From Okeania sp. SIO3B5 (GTDB taxonomy: Bacteria > Cyanobacteriota > Cyanobacteriia > Cyanobacteriales > Microcoleaceae): a stretch of DNA of 54,662 bases. Position numbers and translations under genes: made by a program. How positions within the stretch are numbered: the first letter of the stretch is position 1; each line of letters begins with the position of its first letter. The stretch is from the NCBI RefSeq assembly GCF_010692555.1, contig NZ_JAAHHG010000006.1, forward strand, positions 1 to 54,662, in the 5' to 3' direction. The notes below the pieces were generated by a model. It was not told where the DNA came from. It saw nothing but the letters and a program-made list of their open reading frames with translations, and did no database searches. Shown one piece after another: positions 39,449 to 48,054 of the stretch.

Positions 39449-40126
39449 TTATGCTTCGACCGTTTGGCTCATAGTGGAGATTGTGGGTAGGTTAACGATT
39501 CCCGAAAAAGATAAGTTAATATTCCACGTTTGATTTCCCCCAAAGAGTACAGCGTACTCGCCCTTCCTATAGTTAAGTTCGACGATATCAGTGCCAGCTT
39601 TCCACGTAGCGGTAACAGGTTCTAGCCAATCAATCTCGCTTCCACTACTTGTATTCGTCCACAAATGTTCAGCGTAAAGATTTAATGGAATATTGAAGCT
39701 TGAGCTATTTGTGAACGGCAAACGGAGCTTCTCTTTTGTCTCTGCAACAAGACTTGTGCGATTCTCTGTGTTATAAGCCTCCAGGTCTACTTGTACCTGT
39801 TGAACATTTGACGCCACATAGTTACCGAAAATTTGATAGAGATTATCCCTGCTATCAAACTGATGATATCTGAACTCATTGACCGTTGGCTCAATTCGAG
39901 GCTGCAAATCTGCTGGATAATCTGTTCCAGATTTATCCATAAAGATGAGTTCCATTTCACCAATCCCTGTGATTAGCTCCTGCGGTTCGGGTGGAGTCTC
40001 CAACGCTGGAACTTTAACAGTGATTTCATCGGGAAAATTAAATTTAAGCGCACTTAGCTCCGATTGAATGGACCTGACGGCTTGCACTAAAACATCTGAA
40101 TTGCTTTCTTTAATGTATCCTGGCAT
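39449..40126 (-). CDS. Unknown beta-rich protein (right block)
   Basis: This 225-residue product has a strong ribosome site (GGGAGAG before ATG). It starts PGYIKESNSDVLVQAVRSIQ, a helical stretch, then a beta-rich body (ITGIGEMELIFMDKSGTDYP; EYAVLFGGNQTWNINLSFSG). No signal sequence. I do not recognise it. It is 19 bp after the 521-residue gene and clearly in its operon. The shape, a short helix followed by a beta body, is compatible with a structural or surface protein, but nothing shows this directly. Confidence 0.65.
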   Translation of the reverse strand: MPGYIKESNSDVLVQAVRSIQSELSALKFNFPDEITVKVPALETPPEPQELITGIGEMELIFMDKSGTDYPADLQPRIEPTVNEFRYHQFDSRDNLYQIFGNYVASNVQQVQVDLEAYNTENRTSLVAETKEKLRLPFTNSSSFNIPLNLYAEHLWTNTSSGSEIDWLEPVTATWKAGTDIVELNYRKGEYAVLFGGNQTWNINLSFSGIVNLPTISTMSQTVEA

Positions 40127-40145
40127 TTTCTCTCCCTATTTTTTC

Positions 40146-41711
40146 CTAGGTTGTCTTTAGTAACTCATTAATCTTATCATCCATCCAACTAGGTTTTGTT
40201 TCGTAATAAAACTCGACCCGTGCCGACTTACGTTTTTTCTTGGTGCCAGCAACTGCCGTCTCATATTTTGTCTTTCTATCCCAATTCAAAATGTGCATAT
40301 GAGCTAAATATTGTGGCCTTACCTCCTTTGGCTTAAGCTTTCCCTCTGGGTCATATTCGTCCTTCTCTATGTAACGGAAAGGACGAATTAATTCTGCTTC
40401 AGAAAGTGAAGCCATTCTCTCTATGATTGTCTTGCCATCCTGTTTCGTGTGAACCCAAGCTTTTAGCATTTTACCATTAGATAAGTCTGCTTCTACTGCC
40501 AAATCTCCCTTATCATGAGATTTTTTGTTATTACCAAAAAGTTGCTTTATCTCACTCCAATTTATCTTAGTTTTTTTGCAATTAGGAACTGTCAACCTAC
40601 TTCTAGCATTTTTCTTTTCTCTCTCGTTAGACCAATATGGAGGCTGTTCATAAGCAAAGAATTCTAATACAATTTCTATACCATTACTCGTAGTAACAAC
40701 TTCCTCTGAACTACTATCAATAACTATAGTGCCAACATCCCGATTATTCAACAGTTGTTGTTGCGCAATTATAGCCGTAGTTGCTGTCCTGATAGTTGAC
40801 TGATTTCCTGTTAATATAAATCGTTCCTCTGGCACTTCCTTGTTAGGAGTGACTTCTATTGTACGCTCCCTACCGAGCAAGCCCTCCCGCTGATAACTCT
40901 GCATCCCAATCCAGTCATCTATACTGCCAGCGATAATAAATCCTGCTTCTATGCAGGCATCGCTAAACTCCTCCCACCCTTCCTCGAGGGCTTCCCGCAT
41001 ATCCTCATCCTTGATGACTCGCTTGACTACATTACCAATTCCCTTTTTAAAACTCCACTCGTCATTGCCAGGGTTCCCCCACTTACTGATAGTTTCGTCG
41101 CCCACCAAACTCCGTAGTACTTTCCCGATGGGGTTGTTTGGATCTTTAAGGAATTTTCTCGCACCTTTATAAAACTCTAAAGCACGAGCTACCGAATATT
41201 GCGCACCAACCTGAGAAAGTGCTTGACTCCACTCTTGTAGCAATTCCTCGGCAACTTCAGGGGCAACATTACTCATCACATGATATCCCAATGCTGGGTT
41301 AAACTTAGTAATAACTGCTGCACCCCCCAGTCCACAGATGGTGCTACCCAGAGTACGGCCGATTGCCCCAAAACCACGCTCGACGATTGATTTATTAATG
41401 GCATCAATCTGAGATTCGATTTGTTTGTCCGTCACCTGCCAGTTGAAGTTCAACAGTAAATTACCTGCTGACAGTATCATCTGAAATACCTGGGTGACAC
41501 TGATTGACCTCAACCTTTTCACCAGTGCGCTCAATCCGCCACTTATCCAGCCGACCAACTTACCACCCCAATTTTTAAAAATATTTTGAATACCCCCACC
41601 ACTGTTAGACGGCGTGCGGCTCCATCTACGAACTGATTGATTGTTGGTGGCTCTTAGTCTGGCAGCTCTACTGCGGAGACTGGTTCGCTCTCTGGTAAAG
41701 GCTAAAGTCAT
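40146..41711 (-). CDS. Large unknown protein with Arg-rich N-terminus (right block)
   Basis: This 521-residue product has an N-terminus very rich in Arg/Ser (RERTSLRSRAARLRATNNQS), then GKLVGWISGGLSALVKRL, two moderately hydrophobic helices (VTQVFQMILSAGNLLLNF; AIGRTLGSTICGLGGAAVIT) and a helical region with acidic patches (DEDMREALEEGWEEFSDACI). A separate C-terminal domain runs from about residue 340 (IVLEFFAYEQPPYWSNEREK ... VRPQYLAHMHILNWDRKTKY). It starts inside the last codon of the preceding gene (ATGA). It is not recognised. The mixed architecture could suit a membrane-interacting or DNA-packaged protein; both are guesses. Confidence 0.65.
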   Translation of the reverse strand: MTLAFTRERTSLRSRAARLRATNNQSVRRWSRTPSNSGGGIQNIFKNWGGKLVGWISGGLSALVKRLRSISVTQVFQMILSAGNLLLNFNWQVTDKQIESQIDAINKSIVERGFGAIGRTLGSTICGLGGAAVITKFNPALGYHVMSNVAPEVAEELLQEWSQALSQVGAQYSVARALEFYKGARKFLKDPNNPIGKVLRSLVGDETISKWGNPGNDEWSFKKGIGNVVKRVIKDEDMREALEEGWEEFSDACIEAGFIIAGSIDDWIGMQSYQREGLLGRERTIEVTPNKEVPEERFILTGNQSTIRTATTAIIAQQQLLNNRDVGTIVIDSSSEEVVTTSNGIEIVLEFFAYEQPPYWSNEREKKNARSRLTVPNCKKTKINWSEIKQLFGNNKKSHDKGDLAVEADLSNGKMLKAWVHTKQDGKTIIERMASLSEAELIRPFRYIEKDEYDPEGKLKPKEVRPQYLAHMHILNWDRKTKYETAVAGTKKKRKSARVEFYYETKPSWMDDKINELLKTT

Positions 41712-42457
41712 TTTATTTCTTTGATTCTTGGGTTATCACTTGAATCGTCTGAGATTGCGCCTGTCTTGTCTTTCCAGTTCTCCTCAATATTTTCAATAAA
41801 ATCTTGCCAGGAGTCATCGGATTCTCCTTTATATTGTGCAAAATCTTTAGCTACATCTACTCCCAAATTGATGAGATTTCTTAAGATGTCTTTAGCTGCC
41901 CCTGGGTCCCGTGGCATTCTATGCCAGTGTAAGGACTTGGTTATTTGTGCAGCTTCTTGTAGTAAGGAAATCGCCTTCCTCAATGAGTCCGCACTTCCGT
42001 CAGGCGACTTCCAATATTTGATTGGCTGCTTGCTGGGCTGTAAAAATTTCTCAAGGCTGTCATCGTCAATATCACCATCGTTATCCTTGTCTTCGTAAGC
42101 TAGAGGATTGAAAGTTAGCTCTACATCCTCTTCCGCCTCTTCTCTCTCAAAGTCGATGTATTCGATAGCGGCTTCAATATTTTTAAAGATTCGGTTAACA
42201 ACCAGACGAGCCAGGCCAACTTCCAGTAAACACCGAGCAACCGCCATCTTGTTTTCGTAGACCTCTGCTTTTAGATCGATCGACAATCCGTAAATCTCGG
42301 CTAAGGCTTCTGCCACATTATCAGGATTGGCATCCTCTCCCTCAATCTCAAAATCAATCGGGAATTGGCCGAATAACTCATCCATCATGTCAAATCGGTG
42401 TAGATGCCAGTCTGCTATGTTGAGTATTTCCTTCATTGGAGATTCAGAGTCTGTCAA
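41708..42457 (-). CDS. Unknown acidic protein, 5' end cut by a MITE
   Basis: From TTG 42457 it has 249 residues; ATG 42436 (MKEILNIADWHLHRFDMMDE) is the other start. The product is acidic and helical (IEAAIEYIDFEREEAEEDVE; SLLQEAAQITKSLHWHRMPR) with an Asp-rich linker DKDNDGDIDDDS. The frame stays open and protein-like upstream (DITGTAEKSQYPGEVPELLT) until exactly the family C repeat at 42512, where it runs into stops. The real N-terminus has therefore probably been lost. It is coupled by ATGA to the 521-residue gene. The function is unknown. Confidence 0.65.
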   Translation of the reverse strand: MTDSESPMKEILNIADWHLHRFDMMDELFGQFPIDFEIEGEDANPDNVAEALAEIYGLSIDLKAEVYENKMAVARCLLEVGLARLVVNRIFKNIEAAIEYIDFEREEAEEDVELTFNPLAYEDKDNDGDIDDDSLEKFLQPSKQPIKYWKSPDGSADSLRKAISLLQEAAQITKSLHWHRMPRDPGAAKDILRNLINLGVDVAKDFAQYKGESDDSWQDFIENIEENWKDKTGAISDDSSDNPRIKEIK

Positions 42458-42511
42458 TAATTCGGGTACTTCCCCTGGGTATTGAGATTTTTCAGCAGTG
42501 CCAGTAATATC

Positions 42512-42638
42512 ATGTCCGGATAATTAGTTATAAAAAAACTTTCTCCTTCAACTCCAGTTCTTCTTCTTTCTTCCCTCTTTACTCCTGACTCCTGAGGACT
42601 GACTCCTGACTCCTCCGTAGTTATTTATTTATCTGAAC
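42512..42638. mobile_element. Family C MITE-like element (copy 2, right end degenerate)
   Basis: ATGTCCGGATAATTAGTTAT and the following TAAAAAAACTTTCTC, and later ACTCCTGACTCCTCCGT, match 18604-18695. The right terminal inverted repeat is not recognisable. It borders the open 5' end of the 41708 gene. Confidence 0.6.
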
Positions 42639-42773
42639 CAAATATTCTCTCAGAGCTTAAAGACGCGTACTTTGCGCTCAAAATCGGCAAATTTTGGCAA
42701 ATTTCACTGTTCCACTATGCCCATTACTCCCATTCTCCCGCGCATCCTTAATCTACAATATTTTGAAACAGCC
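42639..42773 (-). repeat. Dispersed repeat F, copy 2
   Basis: It is the inverse of 18108-18238 (CAGAGCTTAAAGACGCG, AAAATCGGCAAATTTTGGCA, CAAATTTCACTGTTCC, ATTACTCCCATTCTCCC). A CCCCC/GGGGG palindromic repeat follows at 42773-42855. No gene lies in 42512-42890. Confidence 0.7.
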
Positions 42774-42890
42774 CCCCCTTAATAAGGGGGGAACCGCTTA
42801 AAAAAGGGAGAGGTTTCAAAGTCCCCCTTTTCAAGGGGGATTTAGGGGGATCGTAAATGTACCTCATCTTTATGAGAAATGCTATATTAG

Positions 42891-44249
42891 TCAACCTTTC
42901 TCTAACCAAGCTTTCATTTTTCCCGGATTTAATAATCCATAAGGGTCTACTTTTTGCTTAAATTCTAACTGTTCAAAGTCTGTGGTTTTCATTCCTCCAT
43001 CTTCCAAAATATAGGTATGAGGATTAAAAATATTTACTCCATTTTCTTCGTGATACTCAATAATTTCATTCAACCTTTCTTCAGAACTATAACGAACAAT
43101 TTGTAATCCTACTGGTGTAGTTTGACCATCAATTCGCATAAATTCTAAGTGCATGATTACCTCATCACCAAAATGCCGATACATTTTTTCTACAAGTTCA
43201 AGATTTCTATCAGTTGGAAAACCACTTTGTAAATAAGTTAAATTTGTATCTACACTTCGAGCGTGTAATGTTGTATGATTCCAAGTAAATTCATATATTG
43301 GCGTACCCTTACTTGCCTCTTCAGCAATTTTTTCATAACAAATTTCACCGTTAAATTCTTTAACTAAATCCTGAAAAGATGACAAACTATATTCAGAAAC
43401 CATCAAAAAAGCACAATGTTTTCCTTCAGGAATTGAATTTTTTACCCCAGCAAAAAAACTAGGTATCGGCCAAGCAAAAACAGTAATTAATTTTTTGACA
43501 ATTCCATCACTATCTCCCAATGCTTGAGCGAATTTTGCACAGGTCATAAAGTCGTCAAAAGTTACTATTAATTCTGCCCAAGGATAAGTAGGAGCTAGAG
43601 GTATTTCTAATTGAGTAATAATTCCATTTGTTCCATAGGCATGATTAACTTTTTGTATGTCATCACCCCGCAATTCTATAACTCTTGGTTCGTCTTCCAT
43701 TGTTACAACTCGCACAGCAGAAACATTGCCACGATGACGTAATCCACCATAATTAATTGAGCCAATTCCACTACTACCACCACCAATAAAACCGCCAATT
43801 GTAGCAGTGCGGTAAGTTGAAGGAAACATCCTGATTTCCCAACCAATTTCTCTGGCTTTTTTATCTAATGCTACTAATTTTACTCCTGGCTCGACACAGG
43901 ATAAACCTGGTTTTATCCAGTTAATATTATTCATTTTTGTAGTGTCGAGAACTACTCCTCCTTCTAAAGGAATACATTGTCCGTAGTTACCAGTTCCGGC
44001 ACCTCTAACTGTTAAAGGTGCTTGATGTTTAACGCAAGTTTTAGCTATTTGTAAAACTTCTGTTTCATTGGTGGGGCGAACAATTAAATTAGCTCTTTTG
44101 TCTTTCAGTTGGGATTCTAAAATAGGGCTAAAATGATAATAGTCTAAGGAGAGTTTGGTGACTTGATTTGGCTCGGTAATAATTTCGATATCTGTTAGTT
44201 CTGATGCTAGGGCATCCCAATTTATTTGTGTTGTTTTAGTTGTTGTCAT
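42891..44249 (-). CDS. FAD-linked oxidase (PCMH-type, GlcD-like)
   Basis: This 452-residue flavoprotein has an N-terminal PCMH FAD-binding domain (ANLIVRPTNETEVLQIAKTC; PLTVRGAGTGNYGQCIPLEG; GVVLDTTKMNNINWI; YRTATIGGFIGGGSSGIGSI) and a C-terminal FAD-linked oxidase cap ending DPYGLLNPGKMKAWL, the usual last motif. Relatives include glycolate oxidase GlcD and D-lactate dehydrogenases. There is no His-flavin attachment motif obvious and no GlcE/GlcF partner. The substrate cannot be told; a 2-hydroxyacid is the default guess. It is intact and monocistronic. Confidence 0.88.
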   Translation of the reverse strand: MTTTKTTQINWDALASELTDIEIITEPNQVTKLSLDYYHFSPILESQLKDKRANLIVRPTNETEVLQIAKTCVKHQAPLTVRGAGTGNYGQCIPLEGGVVLDTTKMNNINWIKPGLSCVEPGVKLVALDKKAREIGWEIRMFPSTYRTATIGGFIGGGSSGIGSINYGGLRHRGNVSAVRVVTMEDEPRVIELRGDDIQKVNHAYGTNGIITQLEIPLAPTYPWAELIVTFDDFMTCAKFAQALGDSDGIVKKLITVFAWPIPSFFAGVKNSIPEGKHCAFLMVSEYSLSSFQDLVKEFNGEICYEKIAEEASKGTPIYEFTWNHTTLHARSVDTNLTYLQSGFPTDRNLELVEKMYRHFGDEVIMHLEFMRIDGQTTPVGLQIVRYSSEERLNEIIEYHEENGVNIFNPHTYILEDGGMKTTDFEQLEFKQKVDPYGLLNPGKMKAWLEKG

Positions 44250-44346
44250 TGGTATTTTGAGTAATATAAAATTCAGCTTTTCTTAATTGATACAGCGAAT
44301 TCCTAGTATATGAAGTACAAAGATTAACAATTAAATGAATGCAAGT

Positions 44347-44363
44347 GCGGGCATCTTGCCCGC
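44347..44363. repeat. Dispersed palindrome GCGGGCATCTTGCCCGC
   Basis: A perfect 7-bp stem with a TCT loop, identical to 12443-12459 and followed by a similar GTACCTC flank. Confidence 0.8.
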
Positions 44364-44402
44364 GACGGATGTACCTCATTAAAGTGGAATCTGCTGTAAT
44401 AA

Positions 44403-45191
44403 TCAAGGTAACATATTCCAAATTGTTCCAGCCGCATATCCCAAGTATCTGGCAAGTTTTGTGACAGTAGGAAAAAGTTCATTTACCAACTCTTTCACTT
44501 CTTTAGTTGTCTTACCTGCCTCATTCAAAGTTTCATTTACTCGTTTCAAATTCTTAACAATAGACTCTTTATCTGGCTCAGATTCTTGTACCTCAACTTT
44601 AGAAGCTTCCAAACGCTTTACAGACTTTTCTCTGTCAACTTCAGATAGTGCAGCAAAGCTCTGTATTTTTTCTTCTAAGTGAGTTAACATTTCAAATACT
44701 TCAGTTGTAGTTATTTGTTCATCTGCACTTTGAGAAACTTGACTCTGATTAAATGTACTGTTGTTGCCTTGATCTGTTATATTATTTTCTCCACTAACAG
44801 TTTGATTATTTTCATTTATTATACGAGCGAACTTTGAGTTATAAATATTTCCCTCATTATTAGCTATACCATAATTTTCATTGATATCAATATTGATACC
44901 AGGGTGATTTTCTATTGCTTGCTTCAAATCTTTTAAAGATACTTCTTTAAACATACTTTCAAATTTTGCTTCTTGAAATTTCCACAACATATGTTTAAAC
45001 ATTTTGCACTGAATGTGAAGTCCGATTAGCTTCTTTTCTATTTCAACTCGTGATTCATATTTAAGTGTCTTAATGTTTTCGCTTCTGAATTTATCAAGCG
45101 TTTCAAATTGTTTTTGAGTATCAAGTAATTGGTGTCGAATTTCATCTTCAGATATTTTAGAATTTGACATTTTATTTATATTATATGACAT
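44403..45191 (-). CDS. Coiled-coil protein sharing a module with the pentapeptide membrane protein
   Basis: This 262-residue product starts at 45191 (MSYNINKMSNSK, with a second Met at residue 8). It has a helical N-terminal half (QFETLDKFRSENIKTLKYES, HIQCKMFKHMLWKFQEAKFE), then HPGINIDINENYGIANNEGN, NIYNSKFARIINENNQTVSG, a polar Asn/Gln-rich stretch and a C-terminal coiled coil (SIVKNLKRVNETLNEAGKTT). It ends LARYLGYAAGTIWNMLP. The SKFARxINE module also occurs in the upstream gene. Its start is 8 bp after that gene's stop, so they form an operon. Unknown function; a membrane-tethered sensor or assembly partner is possible. Confidence 0.7.
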   Translation of the reverse strand: MSYNINKMSNSKISEDEIRHQLLDTQKQFETLDKFRSENIKTLKYESRVEIEKKLIGLHIQCKMFKHMLWKFQEAKFESMFKEVSLKDLKQAIENHPGINIDINENYGIANNEGNIYNSKFARIINENNQTVSGENNITDQGNNSTFNQSQVSQSADEQITTTEVFEMLTHLEEKIQSFAALSEVDREKSVKRLEASKVEVQESEPDKESIVKNLKRVNETLNEAGKTTKEVKELVNELFPTVTKLARYLGYAAGTIWNMLP

Positions 45192-45199
45192 TTTTTAAT

Positions 45200-47419
45200 T
45201 TATTTACTCTTTTTCCAATCTTCCAACGCTGCAATAACAAAGGTACTAGCAGGATGATTAAGTGATTGTTTAACAGCAGCAATTCCACCAGATTTTATAG
45301 CACTTAATATTCTTTGTGCCTTAGTTTGATTATTATCAATTTGTGTAATTACTTCTGTAGCAATTTTCATTCTGTCCATAGTTGTATCTGACGGGTAAGT
45401 TTCATCTAGTTGAGCTAATAATTCTTGAATATCTTTTGCTGCTTGTGCTAAATTTTGTTGTTCCTGAGATTCGTTAATTGTTCGAGCAAACTTTGAGTCT
45501 TTAATTTTTCCTTTGTTGCCAACTGCACCATAAATTTCTCCTTGTTTGCCAACTGCTCCATGAATCTCTCCCACGTCACCAACTACTCCATGAATTTCAT
45601 TACCATGAATTTGGTCTCCAATATTTTCTGCCATAATTGTATTTCCTTTATTAATATACTTTTCTATATTAACACCAGGGCGATTAACTGCTGCACTTAA
45701 TACACCTTTATACCATTCAATATCCTTTTCTCTCTCTGCCAATACTGCTCGAAGTTGTTCTGTTGAAAGTGCTTTTAATCTGTTATAAGTATCGAAATAT
45801 TCTTTATCTAAAACTGAATGGTTAGCTTCAGGTGTAGTGTCAGCTCTAATCAATAGTTTGTCATTATTTTCCCCTCGAAGCTCCACAGAACGCATTTTTA
45901 TTCCTGCTTCTGGATGGTCTTTTTGTAGTTTCTGAAATGAATATGCAGCCATTCGGGGGTCTACTGCTTGATTATGATAAAGGTCTAAGGTATTCACTAA
46001 AGGTTTGATAAACTCTACAAATTCCCCTTCTTCAAAATATTTATCTTCATCGGCAGGTTTTCGGCGCAGACGCTCATCCAAACTTTCTTCTGTTGAAAGT
46101 TTGAGAAAGTCTGGTCTCTTTTCTGGAGGCAGGCGCATATAAACATAATCACATTTGATACCGTCTAGTTTAGTTGTGGTTGTTATCCCCCAGTCCTCAA
46201 GAAAAGCTCCGGTTAATGTTGTACCTGTTAAATTAGCTTGGTCTAAAAATGTTTTTACTAATTTGGCACGAGAAAGGTTAGCATATTGAAGATTGGCTGA
46301 GTTGAGATTCGCTTCTATGAAACTGGCATTAGTTAGGTTTACTCCCTTAAGATTGATTCCTTGGAGGTTAAAGCGATTTAAGTTGATATTTTCACCTTCA
46401 CCAGTTTTTACTAACTCTCTGACTTTGGTATATTTTAGATAAGTTTCTCCTGGTCGTATGCGGTCTAGTTTTATAGTGTTTTTCCAACAAGTACCAGTTA
46501 TGTTAGCTCCTCTAAAATCTGTACTTTTGAGAATAGCATCAGTGAAGTCAGCATCAGTTAAAGTTGCATCTCTGAAACAGGTTCCGCCTACGGCAGCAAA
46601 GGCAATAGCAATTTTCCGAACTAGACTGTGCTTCTCATCTTCACTATTAGCTTGCCAACCAATGTAACTTCCTAGCAATACTGCTGCCACAGCTACACCA
46701 CCAGCTATTGCTTTACTCTCCCAGGAGTCAACAGCATTCACAGCATAACGCATAGCCCCTTCGAGCTTTTTAGCTACAACTACAATTTTGGCTGCTACCA
46801 TAGCTGCTACCGTTATACCTACAACAGCAACAAACGCCCCAGACATGACTCTAGCTACAAAAATAGTCAAGGTTATTATTACAGCCAAAGCCCCAACTAC
46901 AATAGTCAAAATGGCTACAGCCGCTGTTCCTGCTCCAATTCCCGCCACTGTCCCGTAAAAAATTCCACCTATAGCTACAGCTGTAGCCAGAGAAAAACCT
47001 ACGGTAATTATAGCAGGCATATATCCTTGTTGAATACTAAAAATAAAGAAAACAGCTAATGATACAAAGACAATCACACCTAGAACAATAGGATGAGGTT
47101 TTTGAATGAATGCAGGCTGTAGCATACCAGAAGCAATAAGACCAGCTAACCCAGATGCTGCTCCTAATAGCGCCGACACTAAAAGTGACATCGCTACCAA
47201 GAGAACTGCCCAACGCTTCTGTAATCCTGCCTTAGCTCCACAAAACTTAGCCCCCCTTAGAATTGCCCCACGAAAATTAGTACTCCTAATATCAGCAAAA
47301 CTAAAATCTGCATCAGACAAATCTTTTCCCTTAAAAGACAAACCTCTAAGATTTTCTCTTTGGAAATTTCGTTCACCTTGTTGATATAGTTGCAATATTT
47401 CACGTTTACACTTATTCAT
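45200..47419 (-). CDS. Pentapeptide-repeat multipass membrane protein
   Basis: This 739-residue protein is organised as a short pentapeptide block (ENLRGLSFKGKDLSDADFSF, RGAILRGAKFCGAKAG), then about 180 residues of Ala/Val-rich transmembrane helices (WAVLLVAMSLLVSALLGAAS onward). A second long pentapeptide beta-helix follows (ATLTDADFTDAILKSTDFRG; NLNSANLQYANLSRAKLVKT). The cytosolic tail contains GDQIHGNEIHGVVGDVGEIH and further HGAVG/YGAVG repeats, then KDSKFARTINESQEQQNL and a helical end. The membrane/pentapeptide arrangement is a recurring cyanobacterial type of unknown role. The tail module is shared with the 44403 gene. Confidence 0.82.
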   Translation of the reverse strand: MNKCKREILQLYQQGERNFQRENLRGLSFKGKDLSDADFSFADIRSTNFRGAILRGAKFCGAKAGLQKRWAVLLVAMSLLVSALLGAASGLAGLIASGMLQPAFIQKPHPIVLGVIVFVSLAVFFIFSIQQGYMPAIITVGFSLATAVAIGGIFYGTVAGIGAGTAAVAILTIVVGALAVIITLTIFVARVMSGAFVAVVGITVAAMVAAKIVVVAKKLEGAMRYAVNAVDSWESKAIAGGVAVAAVLLGSYIGWQANSEDEKHSLVRKIAIAFAAVGGTCFRDATLTDADFTDAILKSTDFRGANITGTCWKNTIKLDRIRPGETYLKYTKVRELVKTGEGENINLNRFNLQGINLKGVNLTNASFIEANLNSANLQYANLSRAKLVKTFLDQANLTGTTLTGAFLEDWGITTTTKLDGIKCDYVYMRLPPEKRPDFLKLSTEESLDERLRRKPADEDKYFEEGEFVEFIKPLVNTLDLYHNQAVDPRMAAYSFQKLQKDHPEAGIKMRSVELRGENNDKLLIRADTTPEANHSVLDKEYFDTYNRLKALSTEQLRAVLAEREKDIEWYKGVLSAAVNRPGVNIEKYINKGNTIMAENIGDQIHGNEIHGVVGDVGEIHGAVGKQGEIYGAVGNKGKIKDSKFARTINESQEQQNLAQAAKDIQELLAQLDETYPSDTTMDRMKIATEVITQIDNNQTKAQRILSAIKSGGIAAVKQSLNHPASTFVIAALEDWKKSK

Positions 47420-47748
47420 ATTTTGTATCTATCCAGCAATAAAAATTAACTAAAAGAAAATTGACGACTGGTTTCAAAAAACTTAACAATAGTTGTTAAG
47501 GAAGAAGGAAGAAAACACTTAATTTTCAAAAAAAGCACTTATTATCTAGGAGAGAATAAAAAATCTCGTGTTGTCTGAATCTTACAGCGCTTTTGCTGAT
47601 TGATGAGCCACAAATCGTGTCGGGGCGTTTTCCTCCGCAACATATAAAGCGGAGCTTTGCGTTAGCAAATGGCCATTTGCCCTACTGTGGTCTACTTTTT
47701 TCAATCCATAAAATTGCATAAGTAACTGTAGCTGAGAAATATATTTAC

Positions 47749-47800
47749 TCCAAGAATAAACGGAGTTATTAATAAATAATTATCAACCTATGCTGATGTA
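47749..47800 (+). pseudogene. 5' remnant of a second copy of the HTH gene
   Basis: ACTCCAAGAATAAACGGAGT and TATTAATAAATA ... CCTATGCTGATG repeats the leader and start of the 48055 gene (48005-48060), including its ATGCTG, then diverges. It implies an earlier duplicate of the cassette's first gene. Confidence 0.6.
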
Positions 47801-47831
47801 ATTTTAGTGTTTGATTCAGGGAATACTATCC

Positions 47832-47903
47832 ATTGAACAGGGAAATCACGCAGAATTGATGGCGAAACGGGGACATTATTATTATCTGAATCGTCAACAA
47901 TGA
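47832..47903 (+). pseudogene. 3' remnant of a second C39-ABC exporter gene
   Basis: The 72 bp encode IEQGNHAELMAKRGHYYYLN and RQQ then a stop, nearly identical to the last residues of the exporter at 49104-51827. Nothing else of that copy remains. The remainder of 47420-48054 carries dispersed units (for example GCGGAGCTTTGCGTTAGC near 47652) and no gene. Confidence 0.8.
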
Positions 47904-48054
47904 GATATTGGGTAGTGGGAGCATCTTGCTCTCGTAGCTTAAGTCCATTCCAGTAGGATGCGTTAGGAGGCTACAATTACCCAGTGAATGATTTAACGCT
48001 CCGTACTCCAAGAATAAACGGAGTTATTAACAAATAGCTATAAACAATAAACCT

